A stretch of DNA of 64,000 nucleotides. It comes from a virus. Of the stretch, positions 7,763-15,172 are shown in pieces. Location of the stretch: the IMG/VR virus record IMGVR_UViG_3300044691_000371, positions 20,827-84,826 of that record, one strand, 5' to 3'. Every line of letters begins with the position of its first letter. Positions within the stretch are counted from its first letter, which is position 1. The position numbers and the translations under genes are program-made. The notes beneath the pieces were generated by a model. It was not told where the DNA came from. It saw only the letters and a list, made by a program, of their open reading frames with translations, and made no database searches.

Positions 7763-7926
7763 TATGAATTATCCGCCTCGCTTTGCTCTTTGTAATCTTT
7801 TATTAATTCAATTAAAGCATCATTATGGAATATTATTTTAACCCCATCTTTTGTTTCAATTTGAAAATTTGAACCAACTTTTGAAGTCGTTATATCTTCT
7901 TTTCTTATGATGATTATTAAGTCCAT
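7762..7926 (-). CDS. Small protein, unknown
   Basis: 54 residues, beta-strand then helix (VKIIFHNDALIELIKDYKEQ). Linked by TAATG to genes on both sides, which supports it being real. No function known. Confidence 0.5.
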   Translation of the reverse strand: MDLIIIIRKEDITTSKVGSNFQIETKDGVKIIFHNDALIELIKDYKEQSEADNS

Positions 7927-8111
7927 TAGTAAATATTATCTCTACGATCTTCCCTTAATTCAATACCACAAAAATAATCACAACAGTCTTCAATCCAATA
8001 AAATGTATTTTTACCTGTAATTATATAAACTGGTATAAATAACGCTACTGATATTAAACATACTGGAATAAAACCTAAAGCTGCTAAAACTCTTAATATT
8101 CGTATTTTCAT
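7926..8111 (-). CDS. Small membrane protein
   Basis: 61 residues with one strongly hydrophobic segment (LAALGFIPVCLISVALFIPV, residues 9-28) and three Cys in the C-terminal part. Placement between adaptor and portal genes is unusual for a membrane protein. No family recognised. Confidence 0.55.
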   Translation of the reverse strand: MKIRILRVLAALGFIPVCLISVALFIPVYIITGKNTFYWIEDCCDYFCGIELREDRRDNIY

Positions 8112-8112
8112 T

Positions 8113-8553
8113 TTATCCTATCGTTCTAAAATTCATTGGTACTGTAAAAGCACTCGATTCAACTTTGCAGTTTGCCTCGTATAATGGCAGATTGAAAGTC
8201 CCGTTTTGGGTTCTCATTATAATATCATCTGCCCAAATGTAGTTGTCTTTCGTAACCTCACCTATCCCGGCCATATTGCCTAAAATGTCCCTTATTGCCA
8301 GTATTGCGGTTAATTTTACAACTAATTGTTGACGTGGGCCAGAAATCATATTGAACTCTCTTTGCACATCATATTTAGTATAAAAATAGCCTATCATTTC
8401 TGAATAGGCATTATCCGCGCCTTGTTGTATCTTTTGGTTTGATACTTCCCACTGCTTAATTAGTGTTTGATAACTGGCATATTGTGCAAGGTCATACCCC
8501 TGCAAGTATCCCAAATTAAGTGCATCGAATTGAGCGTTAGTTAAAGTTGCCAT
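8113..8553 (-). CDS. Mu gp36-like head-tail adaptor candidate (DUF1320-like)
   Basis: 146 residues. RQQLVVKLTAILAIRDILG followed by a polar region and the ending RTQNGTFNLPLYEAN resembles the DUF1320/Mu gp36 family, which have a conserved helix with an Arg near its start and end in a short loop describing column-like ordering in the connector. Adjacent to portal and terminase, which fits. Family assignment by eye. Confidence 0.55.
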   Translation of the reverse strand: MATLTNAQFDALNLGYLQGYDLAQYASYQTLIKQWEVSNQKIQQGADNAYSEMIGYFYTKYDVQREFNMISGPRQQLVVKLTAILAIRDILGNMAGIGEVTKDNYIWADDIIMRTQNGTFNLPLYEANCKVESSAFTVPMNFRTIG

Positions 8554-8684
8554 TAGTTCGCTGAAATTACTTTTGAAAATATCTTAAAAATGCCTTTAAT
8601 GTTTCCATCGTACTCAATCCTATAATTGTTAAGTGCAATTCCTTTTATCCTTATCGGTTGATTTGATGGGGTTAATTCTATCAT
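8553..8684 (-). CDS. Small protein, unknown
   Basis: 43 residues (MIELTPSNQPIRIKGIALNN at the start), beta-rich. Its start overlaps the preceding gene as TGATG and its stop overlaps the next start as TAATG. Confidence 0.45.
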   Translation of the reverse strand: MIELTPSNQPIRIKGIALNNYRIEYDGNIKGIFKIFSKVISAN

Positions 8685-8818
8685 CAATTTGCAATTATAT
8701 TCGATTTATAACAAAAAACTTTTTTATTGAAACAGTAGTTGAAGTCAACAAATGCATGAAACCATGTAAAATTAAATTCATTGATGTTCATACACTTTTC
8801 CGCTCTCAATTCGATCAT
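8684..8818 (-). CDS. Small protein, unknown
   Basis: 44 residues, aromatic-rich (FNFTWFHAFVDFNYCF). First gene after the terminator at 8880-8910, with a TGATG junction to the next gene. No function known. Confidence 0.4.
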   Translation of the reverse strand: MIELRAEKCMNINEFNFTWFHAFVDFNYCFNKKVFCYKSNIIAN

Positions 8819-8879
8819 TTCAATAATACTTTTTTATTGCGCAATAAAAATAGGTAATATTAATTTAATTTTTCATTTA

Positions 8880-8910
8880 AATAAAAAAGCCTCAATTATT
8901 AGAGGCTTTT
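8880..8910 (-). terminator. Intrinsic terminator, probably bidirectional
   Basis: AAAAGCCTC and GAGGCTTTT pair around an 8-base loop with T-runs on both strands. It closes the terminase/GIY-YIG transcription unit before the connector genes. Confidence 0.8.
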
Positions 8911-8934
8911 AATTTATTAAAATTCTGTTCGGTG

Positions 8935-9555
8935 TTATTTTATTTCTTTTGCTTCTTCAACCGCTAATTTAACAATTTCACGGCTTTCAAATTCATTAAT
9001 ACCCATTAACATTTCATATATAGCAATTTTTATTTTGACATTATATCCTTTCGCTATCTCTAAAAATAATAATAAATGAACAAATGTGCTTTTTTGTCCT
9101 AAAGTATTTGAAATAACTTCACCGTATTTTTTCTTTAACTCATCAATAAAACATAAATTTTCACTTGTGTTTAAAGCTATAGGTATCGATGTTTTAAAAT
9201 TTGAATTGACTTCATTCAAAAGTTTATTTATTGCATTTAACTCTATAAAATAATTTGATTTTATAACTTCAAATGTTTTTCCTAATATTTTAAATTTATA
9301 TGTCAAATTGTTTATTCCTATTGAATAATCAGCTATTAATTTCAAATCATTTTCAGTTAATATAAACCATTCGCCTGCAATATGAGATTTAAAAAAGCAA
9401 TTATGAAGTATAGCTTCGCAATCCTTATCAATAATTAATAAAATTTTACAATCACCTTTAATTTGATCTATTTGTAAAAGTCTTTTATATGGATTTTTTG
9501 AACGCCCAATTTTAATTAATCCAGTTCTGTTGTTTTTAATTATGTATGTTTTCAT
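8935..9555 (-). CDS. GIY-YIG-type nuclease (T5orf172/MUG113-like), probable homing endonuclease
   Basis: 206 residues. N-terminus TYIIKNNRTGLIKIGRSKNPYKR is the T5orf172/MUG113 form of the GIY-YIG nuclease (strand, GxxKIGxS, conserved Arg), with FFKSHIAGEWFILTENDLKLI completing it. The C-terminal 90 residues are a helical unknown domain. It sits immediately after the terminase gene, a common landing site for free-standing homing endonucleases. Similar to the gene at 38786. Confidence 0.75.
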   Translation of the reverse strand: MKTYIIKNNRTGLIKIGRSKNPYKRLLQIDQIKGDCKILLIIDKDCEAILHNCFFKSHIAGEWFILTENDLKLIADYSIGINNLTYKFKILGKTFEVIKSNYFIELNAINKLLNEVNSNFKTSIPIALNTSENLCFIDELKKKYGEVISNTLGQKSTFVHLLLFLEIAKGYNVKIKIAIYEMLMGINEFESREIVKLAVEEAKEIK

Positions 9556-9572
9556 TTTACTAAGTTTATTTA

Positions 9573-12014
9573 CTATCCAAGTTTTGGTTTTACTCTTTGG
9601 GTTTTAGTTGTGCCTCCTGCTTGCGGTAATCCACGTCTGCGTTGTAGAAATTGCGTATATTCATCTTTCAATGCTGTTGTGATAAAGTAGCGGCTACAGT
9701 TATGTACTAAAATTCCATTTGCAAAAAATTCGTGTTCATCTTCAATTTCCAAATCGTAAACGTTTTTTACATTCTTTTGAGCATGTTTTTGTTGGGGCGT
9801 ATTTATACACTGTAAATTCATTGTTGCAAATTGCGCATATTCTTTGTGTGTTTTCAAGTCCCAATTTCCGCCTGTATGCTGATTTGCAATTGTTAGAGCA
9901 AAAACGTTGTTCGATTGTTTTTTTTGTAAATTCCTTATTGCATACTTCGCAATTATATTGTCCATATGTAAGATGTCCAAACCCGATATTTTTTGCATGT
10001 TGTTTACACCTTTCCCTCTCTGCTTCACTTCGTTCTCGTTTAGCTGCTGCTGGAATTGCTTTTTCGAGAAGATTTTTAAGCATTTTTGCTTTTTGTTCAT
10101 CAGTCCATTCTTTACTATGGTCTGACATGTGCTGGCTTTTGGTTTTAAGCTCAAAATTGCTTGTTTCGTTATTTTCAGGATTGTGATCAATGTGGTGAAC
10201 AACGTACCCTTTAGGTATTTCCCCGACTTCGCATTCGTATTTATAAACATGTAATCTTGTTTTTCTCCAATTTCCTTTACTGATTTTAACCCATCCTGAA
10301 TAATATGGTTGGTCTCTTTTAGTTCCTGTGTACTTAATAAATCTAAATCCGTTATAGGTGATAATTTCTTTTCGCATACTAAATTATTTTCATCTAAAAT
10401 ACAAAAAGTACCGCAAACAATCAAATATATTTCTATAAAATCTTTTTCCTTAGTGTAAAATTTATGTTCTGGTGTGCATGTTACTTTAACATCACCTATT
10501 TGATATTCTTTAACCTGTCTATATCCATTATTCCAAACATTTAAAACTTTTTTATATCCATTTCTTGTCAAAACATTTTCACCTATTTTAATTTCATCAA
10601 TTCTTTTATTTCCATTATCGGTCATTATAAAAGTTTCCCCGACAAAACAAGATAACATATGTCCGTACTTCTCATAAGTTATACCTGTTTGTTTATCGGT
10701 TACTTTTTTAATAATGATTCCACCGTCTACATCTTCCGGCACCATTAAATAATCTTCAATCGATTTGTAACAAGTTTTATTTATAAAAATCTTCCATCCT
10801 AAATATTGCGTTTCTAAAATTTCGTTTATAAATGCCCCGCTTTGCGTTATACTTGGTGCTGACTTTCCAACTCTATCAACAACTTTAAATCCTGCATTTT
10901 CTAAAACTCCTATGAATTTATCAAAAAATGATCTTCCATTATCATCTGTTGTTGATCTTGCGTTTGCAGATGGATCGCCAAATACATTTATAATATCGTT
11001 ATAATCTTCACGATCTAAATATTTAACTAATTCCATTGCTGCTTTTGCTGCTGTATTGTTTGGTGCAATACATGGTAATTCACCAATTTGTAATAATGCT
11101 TTCCCAACTTTATCAATCATCCAAAGTTGAACTGATACGTATGGGCTAACGTTATTGTCACAACTTACACAATAAGTAAATCCACGCTGTTTTAGCCCCG
11201 GTATTAAGTTAAAATCTATTGTGTGAAGGTTTGTATCAAAACATTTATAAAACGGATTTCCAGGCTTTCTAAACCCCCAATTCCCAAGCGTAAACACATT
11301 GTAGTAATATGCGTTATTTTTTGATGTTCGATAACTCTCATATAATGCAATACGTTCGTCACTACAGTAAGGATTATCTTTATACGTGCCATGGGTTGAT
11401 CTTACCTTAAATTCTATTTTCCCTTTTGGTGTATCAATTTCGCGTACCCATTTAAAGTTTTTTTCTTCTGTATGTGAAAACCAATCCTGCCATAGCCAAA
11501 AATCAGTATAAGTAACGTCACATTCAGGATTAAAACTAAAATATGTTTTTACTTTTCCTTCGTTTGAACGCAAAGAGGTTAATATTACTATAAAATCATC
11601 CGCTGTTATCTGATTTGCTTCTTCTAACCATGCCCATGATGGATTCGCAAATGATTTTATTTTCTGAACGTCATCTAATCCCCTGCCATAAAACGCCCCG
11701 CCATTGATACATTTAATTTCTAATGGTGAAGTTGTGAATTTAAAAAATTGTTGCAATCCCCAATTTTCAACTACAATTTTAATCATCCCAACCATTGATT
11801 CAGAAACTGTATTATAGGTTTTCCTTATTAATAGCCCGCGAAATTTAGGATTAGACATACATTCGATTATGCCCATTTGTGCTATCTGTCTCGTTTTGCC
11901 ATTATCCCTGCCTCCCCAGAGGAAGTCAATATCAAAAACTTCTGGGTCATCGATTAAATGGTGGTAACATGGAAGGAACTTATCGCGACTGACTGTTATG
12001 TTTATTTCTGACAT
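9573..12014 (-). CDS. terL: Terminase large subunit, interrupted by an intein
   Basis: 813 residues as translated; removing the intein (residues 456-772) leaves 496, a normal terminase size. N-terminal ATPase: FLWGGRDNGKTRQIAQ (Walker A variant), AWLEEANQ (Walker B, catalytic Glu). C-terminal RuvC-like nuclease with D residues in VSCDNN and NVFGDPSA; the intein lies in the last nuclease motif (GHMLS / CSRYF, the usual DAxRY position). The enzyme packages DNA into the head through the portal. The intein must splice for nuclease activity. Confidence 0.92.
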   Translation of the reverse strand: MSEINITVSRDKFLPCYHHLIDDPEVFDIDFLWGGRDNGKTRQIAQMGIIECMSNPKFRGLLIRKTYNTVSESMVGMIKIVVENWGLQQFFKFTTSPLEIKCINGGAFYGRGLDDVQKIKSFANPSWAWLEEANQITADDFIVILTSLRSNEGKVKTYFSFNPECDVTYTDFWLWQDWFSHTEEKNFKWVREIDTPKGKIEFKVRSTHGTYKDNPYCSDERIALYESYRTSKNNAYYYNVFTLGNWGFRKPGNPFYKCFDTNLHTIDFNLIPGLKQRGFTYCVSCDNNVSPYVSVQLWMIDKVGKALLQIGELPCIAPNNTAAKAAMELVKYLDREDYNDIINVFGDPSANARSTTDDNGRSFFDKFIGVLENAGFKVVDRVGKSAPSITQSGAFINEILETQYLGWKIFINKTCYKSIEDYLMVPEDVDGGIIIKKVTDKQTGITYEKYGHMLSCFVGETFIMTDNGNKRIDEIKIGENVLTRNGYKKVLNVWNNGYRQVKEYQIGDVKVTCTPEHKFYTKEKDFIEIYLIVCGTFCILDENNLVCEKKLSPITDLDLLSTQELKETNHIIQDGLKSVKEIGEKQDYMFINTNAKSGKYLKGTLFTTLITILKITKQAILSLKPKASTCQTIVKNGLMNKKQKCLKIFSKKQFQQQLNENEVKQRGKGVNNMQKISGLDILHMDNIIAKYAIRNLQKKQSNNVFALTIANQHTGGNWDLKTHKEYAQFATMNLQCINTPQQKHAQKNVKNVYDLEIEDEHEFFANGILVHNCSRYFITTALKDEYTQFLQRRRGLPQAGGTTKTQRVKPKLG
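9699..10649 (-). other. Intein in the terminase nuclease domain
   Basis: 317 residues. Block A starts Cys (CFVGETFIMTDNGNKRI), block B is VTCTPEHKFYT with the TxxH His, block F is VYDLEIEDEHEFFANG and block G is ILVHN followed by Cys+1 of the extein, so all splicing residues are present. The middle (roughly terminase residues 546-758) has no recognisable in-frame endonuclease; instead a complete HNH endonuclease is coded there in another frame of the same strand. Confidence 0.92.
9742..10377 (-). CDS. HNH homing endonuclease nested out of frame inside the intein
   Basis: 211 residues from ATG 10377. HNH core GYVVHHIDHNPENNETSNFE, followed by two zinc-binding pairs (CEVCNKEF ... CSNNC and CAICNNEF ... 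CSKEC). N-terminal RFIKYTGTKRDQPYYSGWVK is of the type found before HNH domains in phage. Its stop falls just inside intein block F. The intein frame stays open through the whole overlap. Expression would need its own start or a frameshift; there is a short ATG-led start but no visible promoter. Confidence 0.85.
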   Translation of the reverse strand: MRKEIITYNGFRFIKYTGTKRDQPYYSGWVKISKGNWRKTRLHVYKYECEVGEIPKGYVVHHIDHNPENNETSNFELKTKSQHMSDHSKEWTDEQKAKMLKNLLEKAIPAAAKRERSEAERERCKQHAKNIGFGHLTYGQYNCEVCNKEFTKKTIEQRFCSNNCKSAYRRKLGLENTQRICAICNNEFTVYKYAPTKTCSKECKKRLRFGN

Positions 12015-12029
12015 AGAAAATCAAAAATA

Positions 12030-12063
12030 CAAAAAAAGGCAATCATTATTATTGACTGCCTTA
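12030..12063 (-). terminator. Intrinsic terminator after the Ro60 gene
   Basis: AAGGCAGTCA and TGATTGCCTT pair around a short A/T loop, followed on the minus strand by seven T. It separates the Ro60 gene from the terminase gene. The stem resembles that of the terminator at 13568-13604 (GGCAGT core). Confidence 0.85.
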
Positions 12064-12086
12064 AAAACTGGTTTTAGTTTGAACGA

Positions 12087-13538
12087 TTAGAACGTTACCG
12101 CCTTTATTTCGTTGATTAACGCTTGTTTGTCGGTCTCTAACATCGCCATGGTTTGGAATATTTTGTCGCTGAAACCGGCTAAACAAAATACTTTACTTTC
12201 AGGAAATTGCATTGTGCCTAATCCAGCAAGATCAAACGAATATATGAATGGATTTGCGCCAAATTTTTTATTGTACTCTGATAATGGCACTTTAGGTGAA
12301 TAGTAACCAATCCATCCTTGCATATCGCTAAAGATTAAAACACGTTCATATTTTTTATTAGCGTTTTTAAATATGGAATGAAAGTTCGTTCCGTGTCCAA
12401 CTTTGTTTTGACGTGTAAAATTAGCTGCGAAATCCATTGAATGTTGCGATAACTGATAATGAATGTAACGTGCAAAGTCTCCAAATTCCATTATATCAGC
12501 ATTAATTGCCTTTGCTAAAACTATCCCAAACAAAGCCCCTAATTCCGATTTTTTCATGTGCTTTGAGTTTGAAACTAAGCTATCCATCGACCCGGAATTG
12601 TCAACTGCAACTAATGTATTGCCGTCAAAGTTCAGCGTTTTAATGTTATTACAGCTTATATCGACCGCCTCACTTAATGCCTGTGTTATTTGACGTGCTT
12701 CTTTAGTGCCCAATGCTGAAAACTGTTTGTAAGCTATCAAATATTGAAACGGAAATATCAGCGACTTTTTAATGAACGATTCGCTTGTCAATGATGCCAA
12801 TGCCTCTGTTAAAACTTCCGGTGCTTGTGTCATGATGTTTGACAGGTTACGAAGCAAAGCCAAATAACCTATTTTCTTTTCACGTACAAGGTTAATCCAA
12901 ACTTCTTTTTTGGCGTTCTCAACATTATCACTTTGCCCCGCTGCTGTTAAACCTGATTCCCACGTATCAACTGATTTCAGCGTACCGTTTACTAATGCCT
13001 TAATTGCTTCGGCGTTTTTTTCAACTGGTGTAGGGTGAACGATATTAACAACGTCAACAAGTTTTATTGCGTTCTTTTCGCCGCGGTATTTTGCCAGCTG
13101 GTATCCATCAAACTTTTCAAACGCCAATGCAAAGCCGCCTTTCATAGCGTTGGTTACTTTCCCGTTGTTGGCTTTGTGGTACGACAAAATTTCTGTCATA
13201 TCATCCGGCCTGTAAATAACTGCATTGTAAAAAGCCTTTGCCCAATCATAGCCGCCGACCTGTATAGCTAATTCAGATGCAGCAACGTGGCTGATCGAAC
13301 GCATACCGTATTTTGTACGTGCGTAAACGGCGGCTTGTGCAACGAATTTAGGATTGCATTGAGTAATTAAAGTTTTCAATCTCGTTAATGTATCGTTTGA
13401 TTTTTCGTAAAATCCATCGCTTACAAATGAAGTAAGCAATATTGATACTAACTCTAATTCGGCAGATTGCTTGTGTGATTGCCCACCTGCTTTGTTTTCT
13501 ACAAGTGCTGTAGATTCTGTTTTTGTGTTAAACTTCAT
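12087..13538 (-). CDS. rsr: Ro60 / TROVE-domain RNA-binding protein
   Basis: 483 residues. Residues 1-280 form the TROVE HEAT-like ring (AELELVSILLTSFVSDGFYEK, ISHVAASELAIQVGG, RPDDMTEILSYH, ALAFEKFDGYQLAKYRG); residues about 305-480 are a von Willebrand A domain with an intact MIDAS (VDNSGSMDS). Family members bind Y RNAs on the outside of the ring and ends of misfolded RNAs in its centre, and work with exoribonucleases. Bacterial members (Rsr, and Bacteroides Ro60) lie next to Y RNA genes, and here four Y-like modules lie immediately upstream. Ends in a terminator at 12030. Confidence 0.93.
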   Translation of the reverse strand: MKFNTKTESTALVENKAGGQSHKQSAELELVSILLTSFVSDGFYEKSNDTLTRLKTLITQCNPKFVAQAAVYARTKYGMRSISHVAASELAIQVGGYDWAKAFYNAVIYRPDDMTEILSYHKANNGKVTNAMKGGFALAFEKFDGYQLAKYRGEKNAIKLVDVVNIVHPTPVEKNAEAIKALVNGTLKSVDTWESGLTAAGQSDNVENAKKEVWINLVREKKIGYLALLRNLSNIMTQAPEVLTEALASLTSESFIKKSLIFPFQYLIAYKQFSALGTKEARQITQALSEAVDISCNNIKTLNFDGNTLVAVDNSGSMDSLVSNSKHMKKSELGALFGIVLAKAINADIMEFGDFARYIHYQLSQHSMDFAANFTRQNKVGHGTNFHSIFKNANKKYERVLIFSDMQGWIGYYSPKVPLSEYNKKFGANPFIYSFDLAGLGTMQFPESKVFCLAGFSDKIFQTMAMLETDKQALINEIKAVTF

Positions 13539-13567
13539 GATTATTTGATTTTAAAATTTGTTTAAAA

Positions 13568-13604
13568 TAAAAAAGGCAGTCACTTTTTAGATGTACTGCC
13601 TTTA
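13568..13604 (-). terminator. Intrinsic terminator after the Y-RNA-like array
   Basis: AAAGGCAGT and ACTGCCTTT flank a 14-base loop and are followed on the minus strand by TTTTTTATTTT. It lies between the RNA array and the Ro60 start (13538), so the RNAs form their own transcript; some readthrough may feed Ro60, for which I see no separate promoter. Confidence 0.85.
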
Positions 13605-13610
13605 AATGTT

Positions 13611-13694
13611 ATTGACAAAGAAAATTCAAGAGGGTTTACTGGGTTTCCCCACGAGTTAGAAAGTCGATGTAGCCCACTTATAACTATTGTCAAT
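13611..13694 (-). ncRNA. Y-RNA-like module D
   Basis: Closed by ATTGACAA/TTGTCAAT (8 bp). Shares the array pattern: a left arm with GTTATAAGTGGGCTACATCG (variant of GTTACTTCG) and a right arm with TTTTCTTTG before the closing stem. An internal TGGGCT/AACCCA stem is possible. Lacks the tRNA-like insert. Role as a Ro60 ligand is inference from similarity and position. Confidence 0.55.
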
Positions 13695-13698
13695 GTCA

Positions 13699-13771
13699 TT
13701 CAGGAGAAAATTGCGGCACGGTATTTTTTTGCATTTTCGAAGCGAAGTAACCGTATTGCTAACTACCTGAA
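13699..13771 (-). ncRNA. Y-RNA-like module C
   Basis: Closed by TTCAGG/CCTGAA. Minus-strand left arm GTTAGCAATACGGTTACTTCG is closely alike to modules A and B; the right arm AAAAAAATACCGTGC pairs CGGT with ACCG and ends in TTTTCTCC as in module B. Loop is short, no tRNA-like domain. Confidence 0.6.
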
Positions 13772-13777
13772 ATATTT

Positions 13778-13918
13778 ATTGTTGGAGAAAGGCTAAAAGA
13801 GTATTTTTTCTGTCCTGGGTACTACCACTATACTATACCCGAATTAATCGGATAAGAAGATTCGAACTCCTGTCACAGGTTTGGTATCGAAGTAACTCTA
13901 ATTATAACTACCAACAAT
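13778..13918 (-). ncRNA. Y RNA with circularly permuted tRNA-like domain (YrlA type)
   Basis: Outer stem ATTGTTGG/CCAACAAT (8 bp), then GTTACTTCG arm, then a tRNA mimic in permuted order: CCTG, TGAC, T-arm AGGAG-TTCGAAT-CTTCT (13871-13855) with perfect T-loop, acceptor half TATCCGA (13854-13848), loop TTAAT, acceptor half TCGGGTA (13842-13836), TA, D-arm GTAT-AGTGGTA-GTAC (13833-13819) with GG, C, CAGG pairing with CCTG. Seven acceptor pairs form. This is the design known for bacterial YrlA RNAs, where the anticodon side joins the Ro-binding stem. Confidence 0.85.
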
Positions 13919-13923
13919 GATTC

Positions 13924-13992
13924 TGTAAGGGAAAGTTTTGATCGCGTGTTTTTTCATTTACATCGAAGTAACGCATTCAATAGCCACTTACA
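13924..13992 (-). ncRNA. Y-RNA-like module A (first transcribed)
   Basis: Closed by TGTAAG/CTTACA. Left arm GCTATTGAATGCGTTACTTCG and right arm ACACGCG... ACTTTCCC match modules B and C in order and spacing, with GCGT/ACGC pairing. No tRNA-like insert. About 69 nt. Confidence 0.6.
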
Positions 13993-14034
13993 AATTTTTA
14001 TATCTTATCAAAGAACTATGCCCTAAATCGTTTT

Positions 14035-14067
14035 CAAATATAAAAACTTTTATCATTACAAAACAAA
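14035..14067 (-). promoter_or_regulatory. Promoter of the Y-RNA-like array
   Basis: TTTG (14067-14064), 21-base spacer, TATATTTG (14042-14035). Transcription would begin near 14030, about 40 bases before module A. Faces a possible plus-strand start of the glycosyltransferase gene (TACTTTTG at 14086-14093). Confidence 0.75.
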
Positions 14068-14097
14068 TTTATTTTAAAATATTTTTACTTTTGTTTA

Positions 14098-14667
14098 ATG
14101 AATGAGCAAAAGCTATTAATCAATATCTTAATCAGAACAAGTAATAGACCTTTATCCTTTGCAAAATGTTTGCAATCAGTGGTAGATCAGGATTATCCTA
14201 ATATTCGAATAATTATTGGAATAGACAATCAAGGGGCTTTACGTTACATTCCAAAAGGATTAGAAGTTTACCCTGTAAGTGCTGATAAATCGGTAAAATA
14301 TTTTTATGATCTGTATATTCCACAACTATTGCAATATGTAGAAGACGGTTACGTGCTAATTTTAGATGATGATGATCGGCTTAATCCAAATGTGTTATCT
14401 AAATTGCAATTAGAAGGCCCAGGATTAATCGTTCAACTTCAAAGACAAAATACTATCGTTCCAAAAGATTTATTCTTTAAACGCGGTGGAATTGGCTTTC
14501 CTTGCCTTATCTTCCATCATTCATTGAAAAACGAATATCCTATTCATGGTGAAGGTGCAGGAGATTACTATTTTATAAAATCCGCCTTATCAGATTTTCC
14601 GTTTCCATTTTTCCCTATCATTGTTGTTTATAGCCCATCTAAAGGCAATGGTAAATGTAATGGTTAA
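14098..14667 (+). CDS. Family 2-type glycosyltransferase (GT-A)
   Basis: 189 residues, the only clear plus-strand gene. N-terminus LINILIRTSNRPLSFAKCLQSV is the typical GT2 start (strand, RTxxRP, helix), followed by DYPNIRIIIGIDN and the metal-binding LILDDDDRLNP. Shorter than a full GT2 enzyme (about 220-300 aa), so the acceptor part is minimal. It likely transfers a sugar to a phage or host glycan. Diverges from the Y-RNA promoter; a TACTTTTG box just before ATG suggests an almost leaderless mRNA. Converges with the gene at 14664 by four bases. Confidence 0.85.
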   Translation: MNEQKLLINILIRTSNRPLSFAKCLQSVVDQDYPNIRIIIGIDNQGALRYIPKGLEVYPVSADKSVKYFYDLYIPQLLQYVEDGYVLILDDDDRLNPNVLSKLQLEGPGLIVQLQRQNTIVPKDLFFKRGGIGFPCLIFHHSLKNEYPIHGEGAGDYYFIKSALSDFPFPFFPIIVVYSPSKGNGKCNG

Positions 14668-14840
14668 AATAATTCTTTAATATTTTCCTTCAACCGTTTT
14701 TTATCTTCTAGTTTCAAAGATGTTTCGTCAATTGAGTTTAATAAATTAACTGCTTTTTGAAACTTCTTATTGAATTGTTCAGCCTTATAACTTTTATAAG
14801 ATGGCTGTATTTTATATGAATATCCTTCGTCTAACATCAT
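14664..14840 (-). CDS. Small helical protein
   Basis: 58 residues, Lys-rich and helical (YKAEQFNKKFQKAVNLLNSI, DKKRLKENIKELF). Follows the NTase-like gene by TAATG overlap and converges with the plus-strand glycosyltransferase. Unknown function. Confidence 0.55.
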   Translation of the reverse strand: MMLDEGYSYKIQPSYKSYKAEQFNKKFQKAVNLLNSIDETSLKLEDKKRLKENIKELF

Positions 14841-15172
14841 TAAATCTTTTTCATTATTGATAAATCAAGGTGCCAATCTGAATATATTGAAAGTGTGTAA
14901 GTAATTCGATTGTGAGGTTTTTCTTCTGGGTTCCTAAAATGATGATCTTTCCAAACTGTTTCTCCTATACAATCAGAAATTGCTCTTACTAATTCTAATT
15001 CGGAACAGGCGTTTTCAACCCACGCAACTGCGATTATATCCATGTCGTTTGCCATACTTCCATGCAAGGCTAATGTCCATCCTAAATCTAAAGCTACATT
15101 TCTGAATTTGGGCCAAAGAACTGTGTAAAATACTGCTTTGCCATTATGCGTGACTTCTGATCTTTCTTTCAT
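14840..15172 (-). CDS. Minimal nucleotidyltransferase-fold protein
   Basis: 110 residues. LALHGSMANDMDIIAVAW matches the GSxxxDxDI signature of the polymerase-beta-type nucleotidyltransferase fold, with a third acidic strand YSDWHLDLSI near the C-terminus. Small proteins of this kind are frequent in phages but their substrate is not known. Overlaps the upstream glycosyltransferase as ATGA. Confidence 0.6.
   Translation of the reverse strand: MKERSEVTHNGKAVFYTVLWPKFRNVALDLGWTLALHGSMANDMDIIAVAWVENACSELELVRAISDCIGETVWKDHHFRNPEEKPHNRITYTLSIYSDWHLDLSIMKKI

Noticed and set aside
9719-10186. Plus-strand frame of 155 residues over the intein
   Set aside because: Antisense to HNH and intein; no start context or family resemblance.
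13480-13490. Copy of GTGTGATT inside the Ro60 gene as a regulatory motif
   Set aside because: Lies in coding sequence near its N-terminus and not upstream of a start; taken as chance.
13800-13884. Ordinary tRNA gene on either strand
   Set aside because: T-arm and acceptor half come before the D-arm, so the order is permuted, there is no anticodon loop, and it is enclosed by a Y-like stem.
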